The notes beneath the pieces were generated by a model. The model was given only the letters and a program-made list of their open reading frames with translations, was not told where the DNA came from and searched no databases. From Locusta migratoria (Eukaryota > Arthropoda > Insecta > Orthoptera > Acrididae), in the NCBI GenBank assembly GCA_026315105.1, contig CM048744.1:349145668-349209667 (forward strand): a DNA stretch of 64,000 nt, read 5' to 3'. The translations under genes were made by a program, and so were the position numbers. Of this stretch, positions 11,350-23,895 are shown piece after piece; position 1 is the stretch's first letter; the number at the start of each line of letters is the position of its first letter.

Positions 11350-12023
11350 GCTTGGCTGTATAACAGCCGCTGAAAAAGGCTACAGCAATTTATTGAGCTT
11401 AACAGTGCACTATTTCCACCAATATTGTAGAATCCGTACCAAATAACAGAGGAGTTAGAGAAGATCCCGCGAAAAGTAACACGGTTTGTTGCAGGTTTAT
11501 TCAGCAAGCTTGAAAGCGTCACAGACTTCTCTAACTCCAGTGACAGACGCTACAAGAGAGACATTCCGTACGGTATGGGCTAATGTGAAAGTTCCCAGAG
11601 CATACGTTTCTTGACGCGTCATCCATTATATTGCTTCCGTTTTCGTTTATCTCGAGAAATGCCACGAGGATAAAATTAAAGACATTAGAGCCATCCGTCA
11701 GCTGTTTTTCTTGCGAACCATACGTGACTAGAACAGGGCGATTTTTAAATAAAAAAATACAGGCATTTGCAGGATTTGAGGACAGAACTAGACAGAGAAC
11801 GAAATCATTGTGGACAGAAGAGCGAAGAAAGATGCAAAGTATGAGAATGAAAGAATACTGGATGGGAAGGAAGAACGGAAGAAAGGAAGCTGCTGTGAAG
11901 TAACGTGGTCCAAAGATGGCCGAAACGAAAGAAGAAGAAACTGCAAATGATTATGCTTACCGCTGATGACTTCAATAAGCTCTAATTCTTTGACATTTAA
12001 TCGTTGCAGATTACTCATACCAC
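11350..12023. other. No recognisable gene
   Basis: A 90-codon frame at 11631-11903 is basic at its C-terminus but I cannot assign it. Nothing else noted. Confidence 0.4.
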
Positions 12024-12544
12024 TACTGGAGTAGGGATGGGAAAAACCGACCGGTTAAAACCGATACCGGTATTATAGTTTTGAATAACCGTTTTTTTCG
12101 GTATTTAATTGGTGTCGGTTGTAACCGGTTTCTTCTAGTTATTGCCAAGAACCGGATAAAAGAACCGGTACGACTACTTCCTGTAGTAGTGGTTCAAAAT
12201 GAGTTTTTTGTAAGTAATTTTACAAAATTAAAACTAGTAGACCCTGATATTTAGGGCTATTCCTAAAATTTCCACAGCTGTGAAATATTAGGTCATCGCA
12301 GAAACTAAGAAAAGCGATCAGTGCTAATTTAAAAACAATCCCGGCAGTCAGAAACGCGCAACAAACTCATGGCATAAGAACTTTAGAACTGGTACAGGTA
12401 TTAAACATCGATGCAGCTGTTGCCGTGTGGCGTGGCCTATTAGACGACGCGCGTGCACCGGCAGTGTACAACACTTGCCTCCATCTGGTTATGCGGCAGT
12501 TCCTTGCTGTCGTCGCCAGACATCGGTTGTGTCTTAAATACCAC

Positions 12545-12700
12545 CATCCCGAGTATGGAAGTACTTCACGAAGTACGGGTATAGTGAGATACAATTCTCC
12601 ATTTGCTTTAAAATGCGGAAATCGGGTGGAGGTACTGCAAACATGCTGTGTCATTCACGGAGAAAGCATCCAAAATGTTCCTTGGAAGAGAAGGTAAATT
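12545..12700 (+). pseudogene. BED-type zinc finger relic of a hAT transposase
   Basis: One frame reads SRVWKYFTKYGYSEIQ, then CFKMRKSGGGTANMLCH and SRRKHPKC. It keeps the aromatic start, the first cysteine, the GG.(T).N.L.H turn and the (R)KHP end typical of BED fingers, the DNA-binding domain at the N-terminus of many hAT transposases. The second cysteine appears lost. It lies in the hAT element just before the LINE insertion, and no catalytic domain follows. Confidence 0.65.
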
Positions 12701-12766
12701 CGATTCATATACCTGTTATGTAAGCTTGGAATAATAAATTTTAATGTATTATAATATTGTTATACT

Positions 12767-15753
12767 GTGTTGTGTTGTGGTCTTCAGTCCGGAGACTGGT
12801 TTGATGCAGCTCTCCAACCTAATCTATCCTGAGCAAGCCTCTTCATCTCCACATAAGAACGGCAACCTACATCTGTCTGAATCTGCTTACTGTATCCATC
12901 TCTTGGTCTTCCTCTGCGATTTTTTCCCCACACATTTCCCTCCAATGCTAAATTCACAATTCCTTGATGTCTAAGAATGTGTCCAACCAATCTATCCCTT
13001 CTTTTAGTCAAGGTATGCCAGAAATTTCTTTTCTCCCCAATTCTGTTCAGTACCTCCTCATTAGTTACGCGATCCACCCACCTAATCTTCAGCATTCTTC
13101 TGTAGCACCATATTTCAAAAGCCTCAATCCTCTTCCTGTCCGCACTGTTTATCGTCCATGTCTCACTCCCATACAAGGCAACACTCCACACAAATGCCTT
13201 CAGAAAGGACTTCCTTAGGCTTAAATCAATATTCGAGGTTAACAAATTTCTCTTTTTCAAGAACGCTTTTCTACCCATTGCCATTCTCCATTTTATATCC
13301 TCTGTACTGCGACCATCATTTGTTATTTTACTGTCCAAGTAACAAAACTCATCTACCTCCTTTATTGCTTCGTTTCCCAATCTAACTCCTTCAGCATCAC
13401 CTGATTTTCTTACACTGCACTCCATTACCCTAGTTTTGCTCTTGTTAATGTACATCTTGTATGCACCTTTCAGCACACTGTCCATTCCGTTCAATTGATC
13501 TTCCAGGTCCTATGCTGTATCTGACAGAATTACTATGTCGTCGGCAAAACGCAATGTTTTTAATTCTTCCCCTTGAACTTTAATTGCCTTCTCCAAATTT
13601 CTCATTGCTTTCCTTTATAGCTGTCTCAATGTACAAATTGAATAACAATGGAGAAAGACTACAACCCTGTCTTACTCCCTTTCCAACCACTGCATCCCTT
13701 TCATGCCCTTCAACTCTGACAACCGCTGTCTGTTTTTTGTACAAGTTGTAAATAACCTTACGCTCCCTATATTTTACTCCTGCTTGCTTCAGAACTTGAA
13801 AGAGTTTATTCCAATCAACATTGTCAAAAGCCTTCTCCAAATCTACAAAAGCTAGAAATGTAGGTTTGCCTTTTCTTAATCTATCTTCTAGGATAAGCCG
13901 TAAAGTGAGTATTGCCTCCCGTGTTCCTACATTTCTCCTGAACCCAAACTGATCTTCTCCGAGGTCGGCTTCTACCAGCTTTTCCATCCTTCTGTATATA
14001 ATTCGTGTTAATATTTTGCAACCATGACTTATTAAACTGATGGTTCTGTAGTTTTCACACCTGTCTGCACCTGCTTTCTTTGGAATGGGGATTATAACAT
14101 TTTTCGTAAAGTCTGAGGGTACTTCGCCTGTCTCATATATTTTACACACCAGGTGAAACAGGTTTGTCATTGCTGGTTCTCCCAGAGACTTCAGTAGCTC
14201 TGAGGGAATATCATCTACTCCAGGGGCCTTGTTTCGACTTAGCTCTTTCAGGGCTCTGTCAAATTCTTCTCTCAGTACAGTATCTCCTATTTCATCTTCA
14301 TCTACATCCTCTTCCCTTCCTACAATATTGTCTCGAAGTTCATTTCCTTTGTAGAGCCCCTCTATATACTCTTTCCACCTTTCAGCTTTCCCTTCTTTGC
14401 TGAGAACTGGTTTTCCATCAGTGTCCTTGATATTCATAGAGCTGTTTTTCTTATCTCCAAATGTTTTTTTTATTTTCCTGTAGGCTGTATCTATTTTTCC
14501 TCTATTTATACATTCTTCTACATCCTTGCATTTTCCTTCTAGCCACTCCTGCTTAGCCATTTTGCACTTCCTGTCAATCTCATTTCTTAGTCGTCTGTAC
14601 TCCATTTTGCCTGTTTCATTTACTGCATTTTTATATTTTCTCCTTTCATCGATTAAATTTAGTATCTCCTGTGATATCCAAGGATTTTTTGTAGGTCTTG
14701 CCTTCCTATCTATTTTGTCCTCTGCCACCTTCACTATTTCATCTCTCAATTTTACCCATTCCTCCTCTACTGTTTTATTTTCCCCTGTTTCTGTCAATTG
14801 TTGCCTAAAGCTCCCTCTAAAATTCTTAAGAACCTCAGGTTCCTTCAATTTATCCAGGTCCCATCTCCTTATTTTCCTACCTTTTTGTAGTTTCTTTAGT
14901 TTCAGCCTACAGTTCATAACCAACAAGTTATGGTCAGAGTCTATATCTGCCCCTGGGTATGTTTTACAGTTTAAAACCTGGTTCCGGAATCTATGTCTTA
15001 CCATTATAAAATCTATCTGATACCTTCCGGTGTCTCCTGGTCTCTTCCACGTATACAACCTTCTTTTGTGAATCTTGAACCAGGTGTTTGTTATAACTAA
15101 ATTATGTTCCGTGCAAAATTCTACCAGGCGGCTTCCTCTTTCATTCCTTTTGCCCAGACCATATTCACCTACTATCTTCCCTTCCCTTCCTTGTCCTACT
15201 ACCGAATTCCAGTCTCCCATAACAATTAAGTTTTCCTCTCCCTTAATTGTCTGAATAATTTCCTTTAGCTCCTCATATATTTCTTCGATTTCCTCATCAT
15301 CGGCAGAGCTAGTTGGCATATAAACCTGTACTACTGTTGTCGGTGTTGGCTTCGTATCTATCTTGACAATGATAATGCGATCACTGTGCTGGTCATAGTA
15401 GTTTACCCGCATTCCTATTTTCTTATTCTTTATCAATCCTACTCCTGTAATACCCCCAACTGATTTTGTATTTTAATCGCGTACGGCTGTAGTTTCCCCT
15501 TGCTTTCAGCCGTTCGCAGTACCTGTGTGGCAAAGCCACATTAGCTGACGTTACAAGGCCAGCTCAGTCAATCATCCAGACTGTTGCCCCTGTAACTGCT
15601 GAAAAGACTGCTGCCCCTCTTCAGGAACCACACGTTTGTCTGGCCTCTACACAGATACCCCTCCGTTGTGGTTGCACCTACGGTACGGCTATCTGAATCG
15701 TTGAGGCACGCAAGCCACCCCACCTCGGCAATGTCTGTGGTTCATGGGAGTGG
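12767..15753 (-). pseudogene. RTE-like LINE copy 1, internally deleted
   Basis: Minus-strand non-LTR retrotransposon flanked by an exact 11-bp duplication attgttatact (12756-12766 and 15754-15764). Its 5' end starts like the full-length copy at 25185, but about 306 bp matching 25465-25771 are missing, which removes the endonuclease N-terminus (the WNVR and ISEVRW motifs). Frames 15436-13580 (endonuclease remainder, RT fingers, AFVDLEKAFD, RQGCSLSP) and 13494-12784 (post-RT, ending WRAASNQSPD) are separated by a break that falls around the FADD box. Inactive. Confidence 0.9.
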
Positions 15754-15848
15754 ATTGTTATACTAACAAGTTTTATTAATGTGATTGCTTGAAAGCGAGG
15801 GACTTTTTTAATAACCAATATGGGTTTAGGTAACATTGAGCATGTGGT

Positions 15849-16057
15849 GCATCGCGAAGTAGCCGTGCGGTCTGAGGCTCCATGTCACAGACTGCGCGGC
15901 TGCTCCAGTCGGAGGTCAGAGTCCTCCCTCGGTCTTGGATGTATATGTTGTCCTTAGCATAAGTTAAAGTTAGATTAAGTAGGTTGTAAGTTTAGGGATC
16001 GATGACCTAAGCATTTAGGTCTCATAAGAACTCACTCCCATTTGAACATTCTTTGAT
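15849..16057 (+). repeat. tRNA-derived SINE, divergent type A, in hAT element
   Basis: Head AGTAGCCGTGCGGTCTGAGG, tail region ending CCATTTGAACATTC. Flanked by catgtggt (15841-15848 and 16058-16065). Confidence 0.8.
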
Positions 16058-16384
16058 CATGTGGTACGGAGCTTTCCTAGTTCAATTTGCGTAAATTTAC
16101 AATGACAACAATCATACTGTTAGTCGGAACTGTGACTTTATTTTTCGAAATACTTCTGCAGCACTGACTGAAGTTTATTTACTGACTGTAAGTTATAAAT
16201 GTTGTGTGTATAATGAGATATTCGTATGCGCTGGCTCACAAGTCCTACTTACGGAGTGGTTGGCTCAATATTCGCAACTGCCGGATGGAAATACTTGGTC
16301 AGTTAATCTGTATGCTTCGTATATCGTCTTCTACCGACTTCTGGCTAGGCTTACACACACTCAAGAAGGCGTAGTATTGGGAGG

Positions 16385-16540
16385 GGATCCTGCAAAATAT
16401 GGAAAGACTAGTGATTTGTCGCATAACGTAAATTTACCTACATTTTAACTAAATTTCGCAAGTTTCGGTTTCGGCCGAAACTAGTAGAACCGACGATTAC
16501 GGTTTCTGTTTCGGCCGCAAAATATGTGCCGTTCGATCTC
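16385..16540 (+). repeat. Repeat shared with 4017-4180 (inverted)
   Basis: See 4017-4180. Here the segment sits inside the hAT element, next to its right terminus. Confidence 0.5.
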
Positions 16541-16689
16541 TACTGGAAATAATACCAATAAAAACCGGTTATTTAAAAAACCGGTTATGTTGAGCAACTT
16601 TTACGGTGCGGTTAAACTGGAGATGAAAAGAACCGGTATAACCGAAAACCGGTTATTTCAGCGATAACCGCCATCCCTATCCTGGAGGT

Positions 16690-17728
16690 GTCGCACGACA
16701 GCCTGTGGGTTAACTTACATCGCTGTGGAGAAGTACGCTTCGCACACACCGTGTGTGGCTTGTGGAATGTGTAGATAGGTGTAGACGTAGAACTCGCGTT
16801 TGTGTTTTGTCGCGTGTTCTGGTGCCGCCGCAACGCATCTTGGACGTTATCTGGAGCCATCTCCACGCCCACAGACCGCTGGCCCGTAGTTTACGAGAAT
16901 TAAGCTCCGTCTCTAATGGCCACTCTGTCGACGGGATATTAAACCGTAATCTTCCCTACTTGAGATTTAAGTGATGAGCGTCTACACCAAGATTACTGTT
17001 TAACGTCCTGTCGCAGTCTATCACAGACAGTCGCGAAACACTACAGGGGAAAAAAGTGCAGCTAACTCGATACTGGCGCTCCAAGCGTCCAGTAGATAGC
17101 AACAGAAAAATAGCATGATACACACTGAGATATTTCCTAGTCACTAAACGTAGTTGCGAATTTTCTAATACAAATAGTCATTAAAGTAATATCACTGCTT
17201 CTGTTACTAGGGGTCTATAATAACAAAACGTTAGTGCAGTATAATTCACATGCATGACTGAGTTATAATCGTATCTTGGAGACTAGGTTCTACATCTTCT
17301 TACAGACGCTCTTTTCAACTTCCATGCCTCGCGTGTACCTATCATGATTTTTTTAGCTACTTGCCAGGTATTGAACTGTAAATCTTGAAGAATGGGAAGT
17401 GTTAATATTAACAGTTTATACACGAACATATCATTTATTTGTAGCTAGGAGTTCACTTTTCAAACTGGTAGCTAACCGCCAAAGTATGTATATTGGCCTG
17501 CTAAACTAATCAGGCTCTACTGAAGTAGTTAATTAATCGGGCACGCTCAGACAATAGTTTAATATAGCAGTAATATTATGAAGTAGTGGCTAAGCATTTG
17601 TGGTTCTCGTTAAAGCCTAAGTTTCGAAGTGAATGAATTGTTAAAGGTTTCCTTCCATGCCTAAAAGTATAACTAACAACCATAAATGAACACTTGTTAT
17701 TCGTAACGTTATTCTTTTACTTCTCAAC
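16690..17728. other. No recognisable gene
   Basis: Short frames only; nothing supportable. Confidence 0.45.
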
Positions 17729-17742
17729 AACCTTTGCAAATG

Positions 17743-17943
17743 CCGGCCGCGGTGTCCGAGCGGTCTGCGGCGCGCCAGTCACGGTCCGCACGGCCACTAC
17801 GCTCGGGGGTTCGAATCCCCCCTCGGGCATGGATATTTGTGCCGCCCTTAGACTTAGCTAGTTCATAAGTAGTTTGTAAGTTTAGGGATTGATGACCCCG
17901 TAGTTAAGTCCCATAAGCTATACAAACATTTGAAACATTTTTG
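17743..17943 (+). repeat. tRNA-derived SINE, type A, complete
   Basis: Complete copy with an exact 14-bp duplication aacctttgcaaatg (17729-17742 and 17944-17957), the longest SINE duplication I could read in the window. Confidence 0.95.
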
Positions 17944-18414
17944 AACCTTTGCAAATGTGAGATTTCCGGTTTATATTTTTGATGGCTGCTACAATTTATA
18001 GAGCCACAAAATCTGCTAAATACCAAGGAAATTTGAATGTGTTGCTTCACTCCAAATACACATTCAATACACAATCGTTTGGCGGTATGTTGTTACGACC
18101 TAGCCGTTTGGCAGCGCTGCAGTCGCGACGTTGCAGAAAATCACTGGGAGTTTCGCGACTCGAACTGTCGACAACAGATCATTAGAGACGGAGTACAACT
18201 CCGAGTAAAGGGAGTAAAGTGACCTTGTCTGTACAAAGGAACCTTGGCTTAAGTCAATTCGTTTCAATAGTGTCAGAAGCATGAAACGTTACAGTGTATG
18301 TAAATATAAACAATCGATAGATTTTAGAAAAAATTTACATTTCTTAGTAAGGCTGTGTATTACATAACCTCTAACACAAAAATGAATAGTCCCGTAACGT
18401 TAAGGTAGATGAAC

Positions 18415-18720
18415 TATGGACTAGAGGGATTGAAATGGAAGAAACGCATTGAAGAACTGCTGAGACAAAGAGTTCAGCTATTTATGCTATCAGGGTCATT
18501 GCAAAATTTGGTGATATACATCTCAGGAAATTAGCTTACTATACCTAGTTTCATTACTGCTTTCATATGGGATCATATTCTGAGGCAATTCAATATTGAG
18601 TAAAAAAGTATTCATTGCACAAAAGCATGTAATCAGAATAATTGCTGGAGCCCGCCCAAGATCATACTCAGACATTTATTTAAGGATCTAGGGATCTTCA
18701 CTGTAGCTTCATTCTTTCCT
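18415..18720 (+). pseudogene. Jockey/CR1-like LINE, post-RT fragment
   Basis: Frames read LKWKKRIEELLRQ, then further on VFIAQKHVIRIIAGARPRSY and, one frame over, HLFKDLGIFTV. These are the thumb/post-RT segments (W..HI..L, QKR.IRII.G) of Jockey/CR1-type LINEs. Frameshifts and stops are present and no ends are identified. Confidence 0.65.
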
Positions 18721-18899
18721 GTTTTTCAATCTCTCTGATCTTCATATGGCCATGAATCACTGTAGTTTCTGCAGCATAGAGTGCCTAGAGAGTTCCTCTG
18801 GTAGGACTACTGTGTTGTAATGCCTTAATTTTGCACTGACAGGAGTAGATTTCTTATTGTAAGGGTTCCAAGTTAGCTTATATGCTCTTTGTAATCTTG

Positions 18900-19070
18900 A
18901 GACCCTTTCTTGATTGGTTCAGTGTTTGTGGAAGGAATTTGGATAAAGCGGCCAACCAGAGAGATTTACAAAGACATGGAAACAATAACGGACACCATGA
19001 GAAAGAGAAGGATGAAATTTTATCGACATATCAGCAGGATGAATGAAACCAGGCTCACAATGTCGATTTT
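18900..19070 (+). pseudogene. LINE C-terminal fragment (RTE-like)
   Basis: Frame reads GIWIKRPTREIYKDMETITD, then TMRKRRMKFYRHISRMNETR. It aligns by eye with GIWRIASNETVYKEVEPVTS and MKKKRISFLGHLMRTPENR at 34995-35285 in this window. This is the post-RT region in which one helix ends in a (L/F)YGH(L)xRM-type motif. Short relic. Confidence 0.55.
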
Positions 19071-19499
19071 AAGCTGCTCCTTTGCGTTCTCCCTACTTTT
19101 TCTCTTTAAAGCACCCATGTATTAAAGCAAACAATACAAAAACTATTATTATCAGTCAAGTCATCTCTGAGTTTTAACGAGACTAATGCGCATCATTTAC
19201 TATATATCGAAGAGTTTGTACGAATGGTAGAAGATTGAAGACATAGGATGTGGACAGACTGTAAGAATCAGACGTCAAAAGGATGCATTAGTCAACAATT
19301 AGCTGAAATAGGGGACAGGAAGATAGTCGAAGAGGAATGAGTAATTTCCAGATATGGAATAATAAAGACAGCAAAGGATCAAATAGGTAGGTTTTAAAAA
19401 AAAAAAAAAAAAAGAGGACGTAGTAGAAGTGCTGCAAATCACTGTAGATAGTGAATGTTGAAAGGAGAAAATACAGCATGCATGTAAAGTCATGGTTCT

Positions 19500-20230
19500 G
19501 TCACAGAAAGGCAACAAAACAAAATAGAAATGCGTACCTTCACCAAATATAAGATATAATATTCAAGTTGCAGTAATTTCTGAAATCTATATAATCTCCA
19601 AGTTAATGTTCGTAATTGTCAATGTTATTTAGGGACAAAGTAATATCTTGTATTTTTAGTAAATAAATATTAAATTCATAGAGAGCTAAAATTTTAGTAT
19701 TTTGTATTTATCATAAGGAATTGTCATTCCTCTAATGTTAATTTCTTTTTGTAATTAATGTAGCTATGCAGACGCCTTATCATTTTCCTAAAATTTATCA
19801 TATTTCTGGATTTTCTAAACATAGATTTTCAGAGTTGTCAGCATTTATTTCGTTGATTTGCTCTTTGCTGTGGCTGTATTCTTAACGAATGCGCGCAGTG
19901 CAAGCATTTGCTCGAGTATCTCGACGTAACCTCACCGTATTTATGGCTGTAGTATGGAAGATTTGACTGCGATATGAAGCGGTTCCTGGTTAGAGACAGA
20001 AGTGAATAAACCAATGGCCTATCAACTGGCAAAAGGGCGAGATAGGCCATATGCGAAAATAAAAATTATTACGGCAACTATTTTTGTGTGGTTTCACGAA
20101 AACTACAGTCAATGGTGAAGAACGATCGCAGTGTCTAATTTGCCTGTTAGTCTTGCTATATTTATTTTAGTATTCTATTTTGTTCAAACTCGTTGTAGAC
20201 GATTAATGATTGTCATTTGCATATAATGGC
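19500..20230. other. AT-rich, no recognisable gene
   Basis: An 18-bp poly-A run lies just before this stretch, at about 19396-19413. No supportable feature. Confidence 0.45.
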
Positions 20231-20243
20231 CCTTCCTGACAGG

Positions 20244-20960
20244 TCTACATCTATATCTACATGGGATATTATGCAAATCACATTTAAGTGCCTGGCAGAA
20301 GGTTCATCGATCCACCTTTACATTATTCATTTACCATTCCATTCTCTAATACCGCGCAGGAAGAAGCAATACCTGAATCTCTCTGTTCGAGCTCTGATTT
20401 CTCGTATTTTAGTCTGATGATCATTTCTACCTGTGTAGGTGGGAGTCAACATTATATCTTTGCATTCGGAGGAGAATGTTGGTGATTAGTAGGTCCGTAT
20501 CATTTCCGTGATGGCTGTCTCCCCTGTATCGTGACAACGTGCTGTTTCCAACTTAAGTCTGACGTAATACTAATTCCTGGGTATTTAGTGGAGTTTATGG
20601 CCTTCACATTTGATTGATTTACCTTGTAAACAAAGTTTAACAGATTTCTTTTCGTGCTCATGTGGACGACTTCAGACTTCTCATTATTTAGAGTCAATTG
20701 CGAATTTTTACACCAGTGTGATATTTATTTAGATCGTTCTGCCTCCTGGAAATCTAGAAATATGGAATCAATCTGAGATCCTTGTCGTTAGTAATCATCA
20801 CTTCATGTGACTAAAGAGGTAGTTGTGTTTCACATGAACGATATTTTCGAAATCCGAGTTGACCTTGGGTCAATAGATCATTCTGTTCGAATTAATTATT
20901 AATATTTGAATACAGGATATGTTTCAAACCCCTGCTGCAAATTGACGTCAATGAAATAGG
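20244..20960 (-). pseudogene. Jockey/CR1-like LINE relic, internally deleted
   Basis: Minus strand. At about 20865-20810 the frame reads GQLGFRKYRSCETQLPL (RT domain 2). At 20697-20500 it reads MTLNNEKSEVVHMSTKRN, then INSTKYPGISITSDLSWKQH (the post-FADD K-SEV-H and KYLG-I-SDLSW motifs). The FADD segment itself is deleted. The 3' part (20475-20244) carries the UTR block shared with 48425-48500, ending in tgtagatatagatgtaga, the short simple-repeat 3' end of this family. Confidence 0.75.
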
Positions 20961-21240
20961 CCTGTAGTTTAGTGGTTCTACCGATTTCACAGACGACGTA
21001 TAATTTTTCCAGTATCCTGCAAGGAAAAGACACCTTCCATTTGTTTAATCATGTCTCAATCTTTTTGAGACTACATGTCACAATCCCTCCCGTAACTGCT
21101 ACCAGGTTATTCATATGGCACGGTTATCTTCAGATGTCTATACTCCTCATAGCCGATGTGTGACACTGTGAGATTACTGATAACTGCCTGCAAAGTTCCA
21201 AACGCTATATCCTGTTCTGAAGTACGATGTCGCGGCGCGC

Positions 21241-21242
<2 letters not shown>

Positions 21243-21295
<53 letters not shown>

Positions 21296-21310
21296 TATGT
21301 GTGTGTGTGT
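21243..21310. repeat. (GT)n microsatellite
   Basis: Near-perfect GT repeat with a few TAT interruptions at its right end. Confidence 0.97.
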
Positions 21311-22270
21311 TCGAGTCAGAGACATATATTTAGCTTATCTACAAAGCGTGCAACTTAGTTGAAAAAGGAGCTATCTGCGTCACTCAACTAGCACGAGAGG
21401 TCACGATGATAGCCTTTGCATCTAAGTTCCTGAACGGATAACAAATGGCTGTTGGTCTCGTGATCGAGAGCTAAGGATAATAACGAACGTACAGCCGTAT
21501 AGCCGGTGAAATACAGCGAAGACCTTACAGCTAACGATTGTCATCACTGTATGTTCATGAAGCGAAAATGTGGACTGTGTGCAATCTACTTTGCTCGTCG
21601 AAGCGTTTTATGTTACCACATTTCATAACATAGGCATCCGTATCGCCCTTCTACAGTCAGCGAGTATGCTGGATTTAACGAAAAGAAGCGTTACGTAATA
21701 GCGTGTACTAAGAACCTAGAGCTTGTATCAACGCTCTATCGCAAGTAACTTACTTCTGCCTTTCTTTGACCTCTGCACATTTTTATTGCTGTTGGCACCA
21801 GTTCGATACAAGCCACCACGAATTCCTCTAAGAGTAGCACTTGCCTAGTTCAATATAGTGACCAGTTTTCCAAAATAAAAATACGGGACAGAAATAAGAA
21901 GTTGATATGAAGCCACATTTTGTGGAACGTTTCGTAAATACTGAATCAGTAAAATACATTTGAGGTCAATTTTTTGGTCCTTACTACAGCTACAAACACC
22001 ACCATACCTGTTTTGTTAAGTCTAGCACTTCAAAAAGCGTAAAAATACATTGCATTACTAATGGTGTGAATATTTTATTGATGTGACACGCAAACACAGT
22101 TCGTAAATTTTATATAACGACCTCTTTCATTAGGACAGCAAGCAATTATAATATTTACTATCAATCTCTGCACTATATTTTTTCTGAAGAATGCATGTCA
22201 TTTCGGTGTACGATCATTTGAAATACAGTTTTGTGAAAAGAGATTTAGTATTGAAAGTGTTAAGGTTATA

Positions 22271-23635
22271 CACTACTGGCCATTAAAATTGCTACTTCAA
22301 GAAGATATGCAGATGATAAACGGGTATTCATTGGACAAATATATTATACTAGAACTGATATATGATTACAATTTCACGCAATTTTATTGCGGAGATCCTG
22401 AGAAATCAGTACCCAGAACAACCACCTCTGGCCGTAATAACGGCCTTGATACGTCAGGGCATTGAGTCAAACAGAGCTTGGATGGCGTGTACAGGTACAT
22501 ATGCCCATGCAGCTTCAACACGATACCACAGTTTATCAAGAGTAGTGACTGGCGTATTGTGTGAGCCAGTTGCTCGGGCACCATTGACCAGACGTTTTCA
22601 ATTGGTGAGAGATCTGGAAAGTGTGCTGGCCACGGCAGTATCCAGAAAGGCCCGTACAGGACCTGCAACATGTGATCGTGCATTATCCTGCTTAAATGTA
22701 GGGTTTCGCAGGGATCGAATGAAGGGTAGAGCCACGAGTCGTAACACATCTAAAATGGAACGGCCGCTGTTGAAAGTGACGTCGATGCGAAGAAGAGGTG
22801 ACCAATGGCACCCCATATCATCACGCCGGGTGATACGTCAGTATGGCGATGACGAATACACGCTTCCAATGTGAGTGCACCGCAGTGTCGCCAAACACGG
22901 ATGCGACCATCATGATGCTGTAAACAGAACCTGGATTCATCCGAAAAAATGACGTTTTGCCATTCGTGCACCCAGGTTCGTCGTTGCGTACACCATCGCA
23001 GACGCTTCTGTCTGTGATGCAGCGTCAAGGGTAACCGCAGCCGTGGTCTCCGAAATGATAGTCCATGCTGCTGCAAACGTCGTCGAACTGTTCGCGCAGA
23101 TGTTTGTTGTCTTGCAAACGTCCCCATCTGTTGACTCAGGGATCGAGACGTGGCTGCACGATCCGTTACAGCCATGCGGTTAAAATGCCTGTCACCTCGA
23201 CTGCTAGTGATGCGAGGCCGTTGGGATCCAGCACGATGTTCCGTATTGCCCTCCTGAACCCACCTGAACCCCCATATTCTGCTAACAGTCATTGAATCGC
23301 GACCAACGCGGGCAGCAATATTGGGATACGATAAACCGCAATCGCGATAAGCTACAATCCGACCTTTATCAAAGTTGGAAACGTAATGGTACGCATTTTT
23401 CCTCCTTACTCGAGGCATCACAACAACCTTTTCACCAGGCAACGCCGGTCAACTGCTGTAAGTGTTGGAAACTTTCCTCATGTCAGCACGTTGTAGGTGT
23501 CGCCACCGTCGCCAACCTTGCGTGAATGCTCTGAAAAGATAATCATTTACATATCACAGCATCTTCTTCCTGTCGGTTAAATTTCGCGTCTGTATCACGT
23601 CATCTTCGTGGTGTAGCAATTTTAATGGAGGAGTG
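22271..23635 (-). mobile_element. Tc1-like transposon with degraded transposase
   Basis: Terminal inverted repeats CACTACTGGCCATTAAAATT (left) and AATTTTAATGGAGGAGTG (right) are flanked by TA. The minus-strand frame 23442-22750 encodes the paired-type HTH region (FDKGRIVAYRDCGLSYPNI, VGRDSMTVSRIW) and the VIFSDESRF catalytic block. Out-of-frame continuations carry the second aspartate (QDNARSHVAG, 22816-22598) and the glutamate (PDLSPIENVWSMV, 22749-22384). This is a DD34E-like order, with frameshifts between the three parts, so the element is inactive. A related copy lies at 47031-48424. Confidence 0.9.
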
Positions 23636-23895
23636 TAATTACACGTAAGACTCATGTTTAGGACGCTTCATATGTTGTTATCGTCAGTCCATTGAGCAAT
23701 GGCGTCAGATAGAAACTGTGCAAAGGTAATTCTGAGTTCCAATTTTGTAGCAGACATCACGACTTGAAATAAGTTGAAAGATATTTCTCGCCAAGACAGT
23801 ATTTCTAAATTCGTGCTTCGCCGCTTCACATACAATTTTAACATTCACTTGAGGGAATAGTTATTTTTCGTTGCATGTAAACATAAAAAGACTAG

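Larger units (their letters stand above)
12032..16679 (+). mobile_element. hAT-type element invaded by LINE and SINE
   Basis: Outer termini are inverted (left TAGGGATGG, right CCATCCCTA) and each is followed inward by repeated ACCGGTT-type motifs. The flanks are tactggag (12024-12031) and tcctggag (16680-16687), an 8-bp duplication with one mismatch, as hAT elements make. The interior holds a BED-finger relic, a LINE (12767-15753) and a SINE (15849-16057). Subtracting these leaves about 1.45 kb of original element, too short for an intact hAT transposase. Confidence 0.8.

Noticed and set aside
11631..11903. 90-codon frame with a basic W..ERR..S.RMK.YW pattern
   Set aside because: Too short and repetitive to assign to a nuclease-associated domain.
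14526..15020. Long open frames antisense to the LINE ORFs (also at 26229-26723 and 53562-54107)
   Set aside because: They recur opposite the same RT-linker codons in every LINE copy and follow the codon bias of the real gene: shadows, not genes.
21107..21362. Open frames rich in His-Thr or Cys-Val
   Set aside because: Translations of the GT microsatellite.
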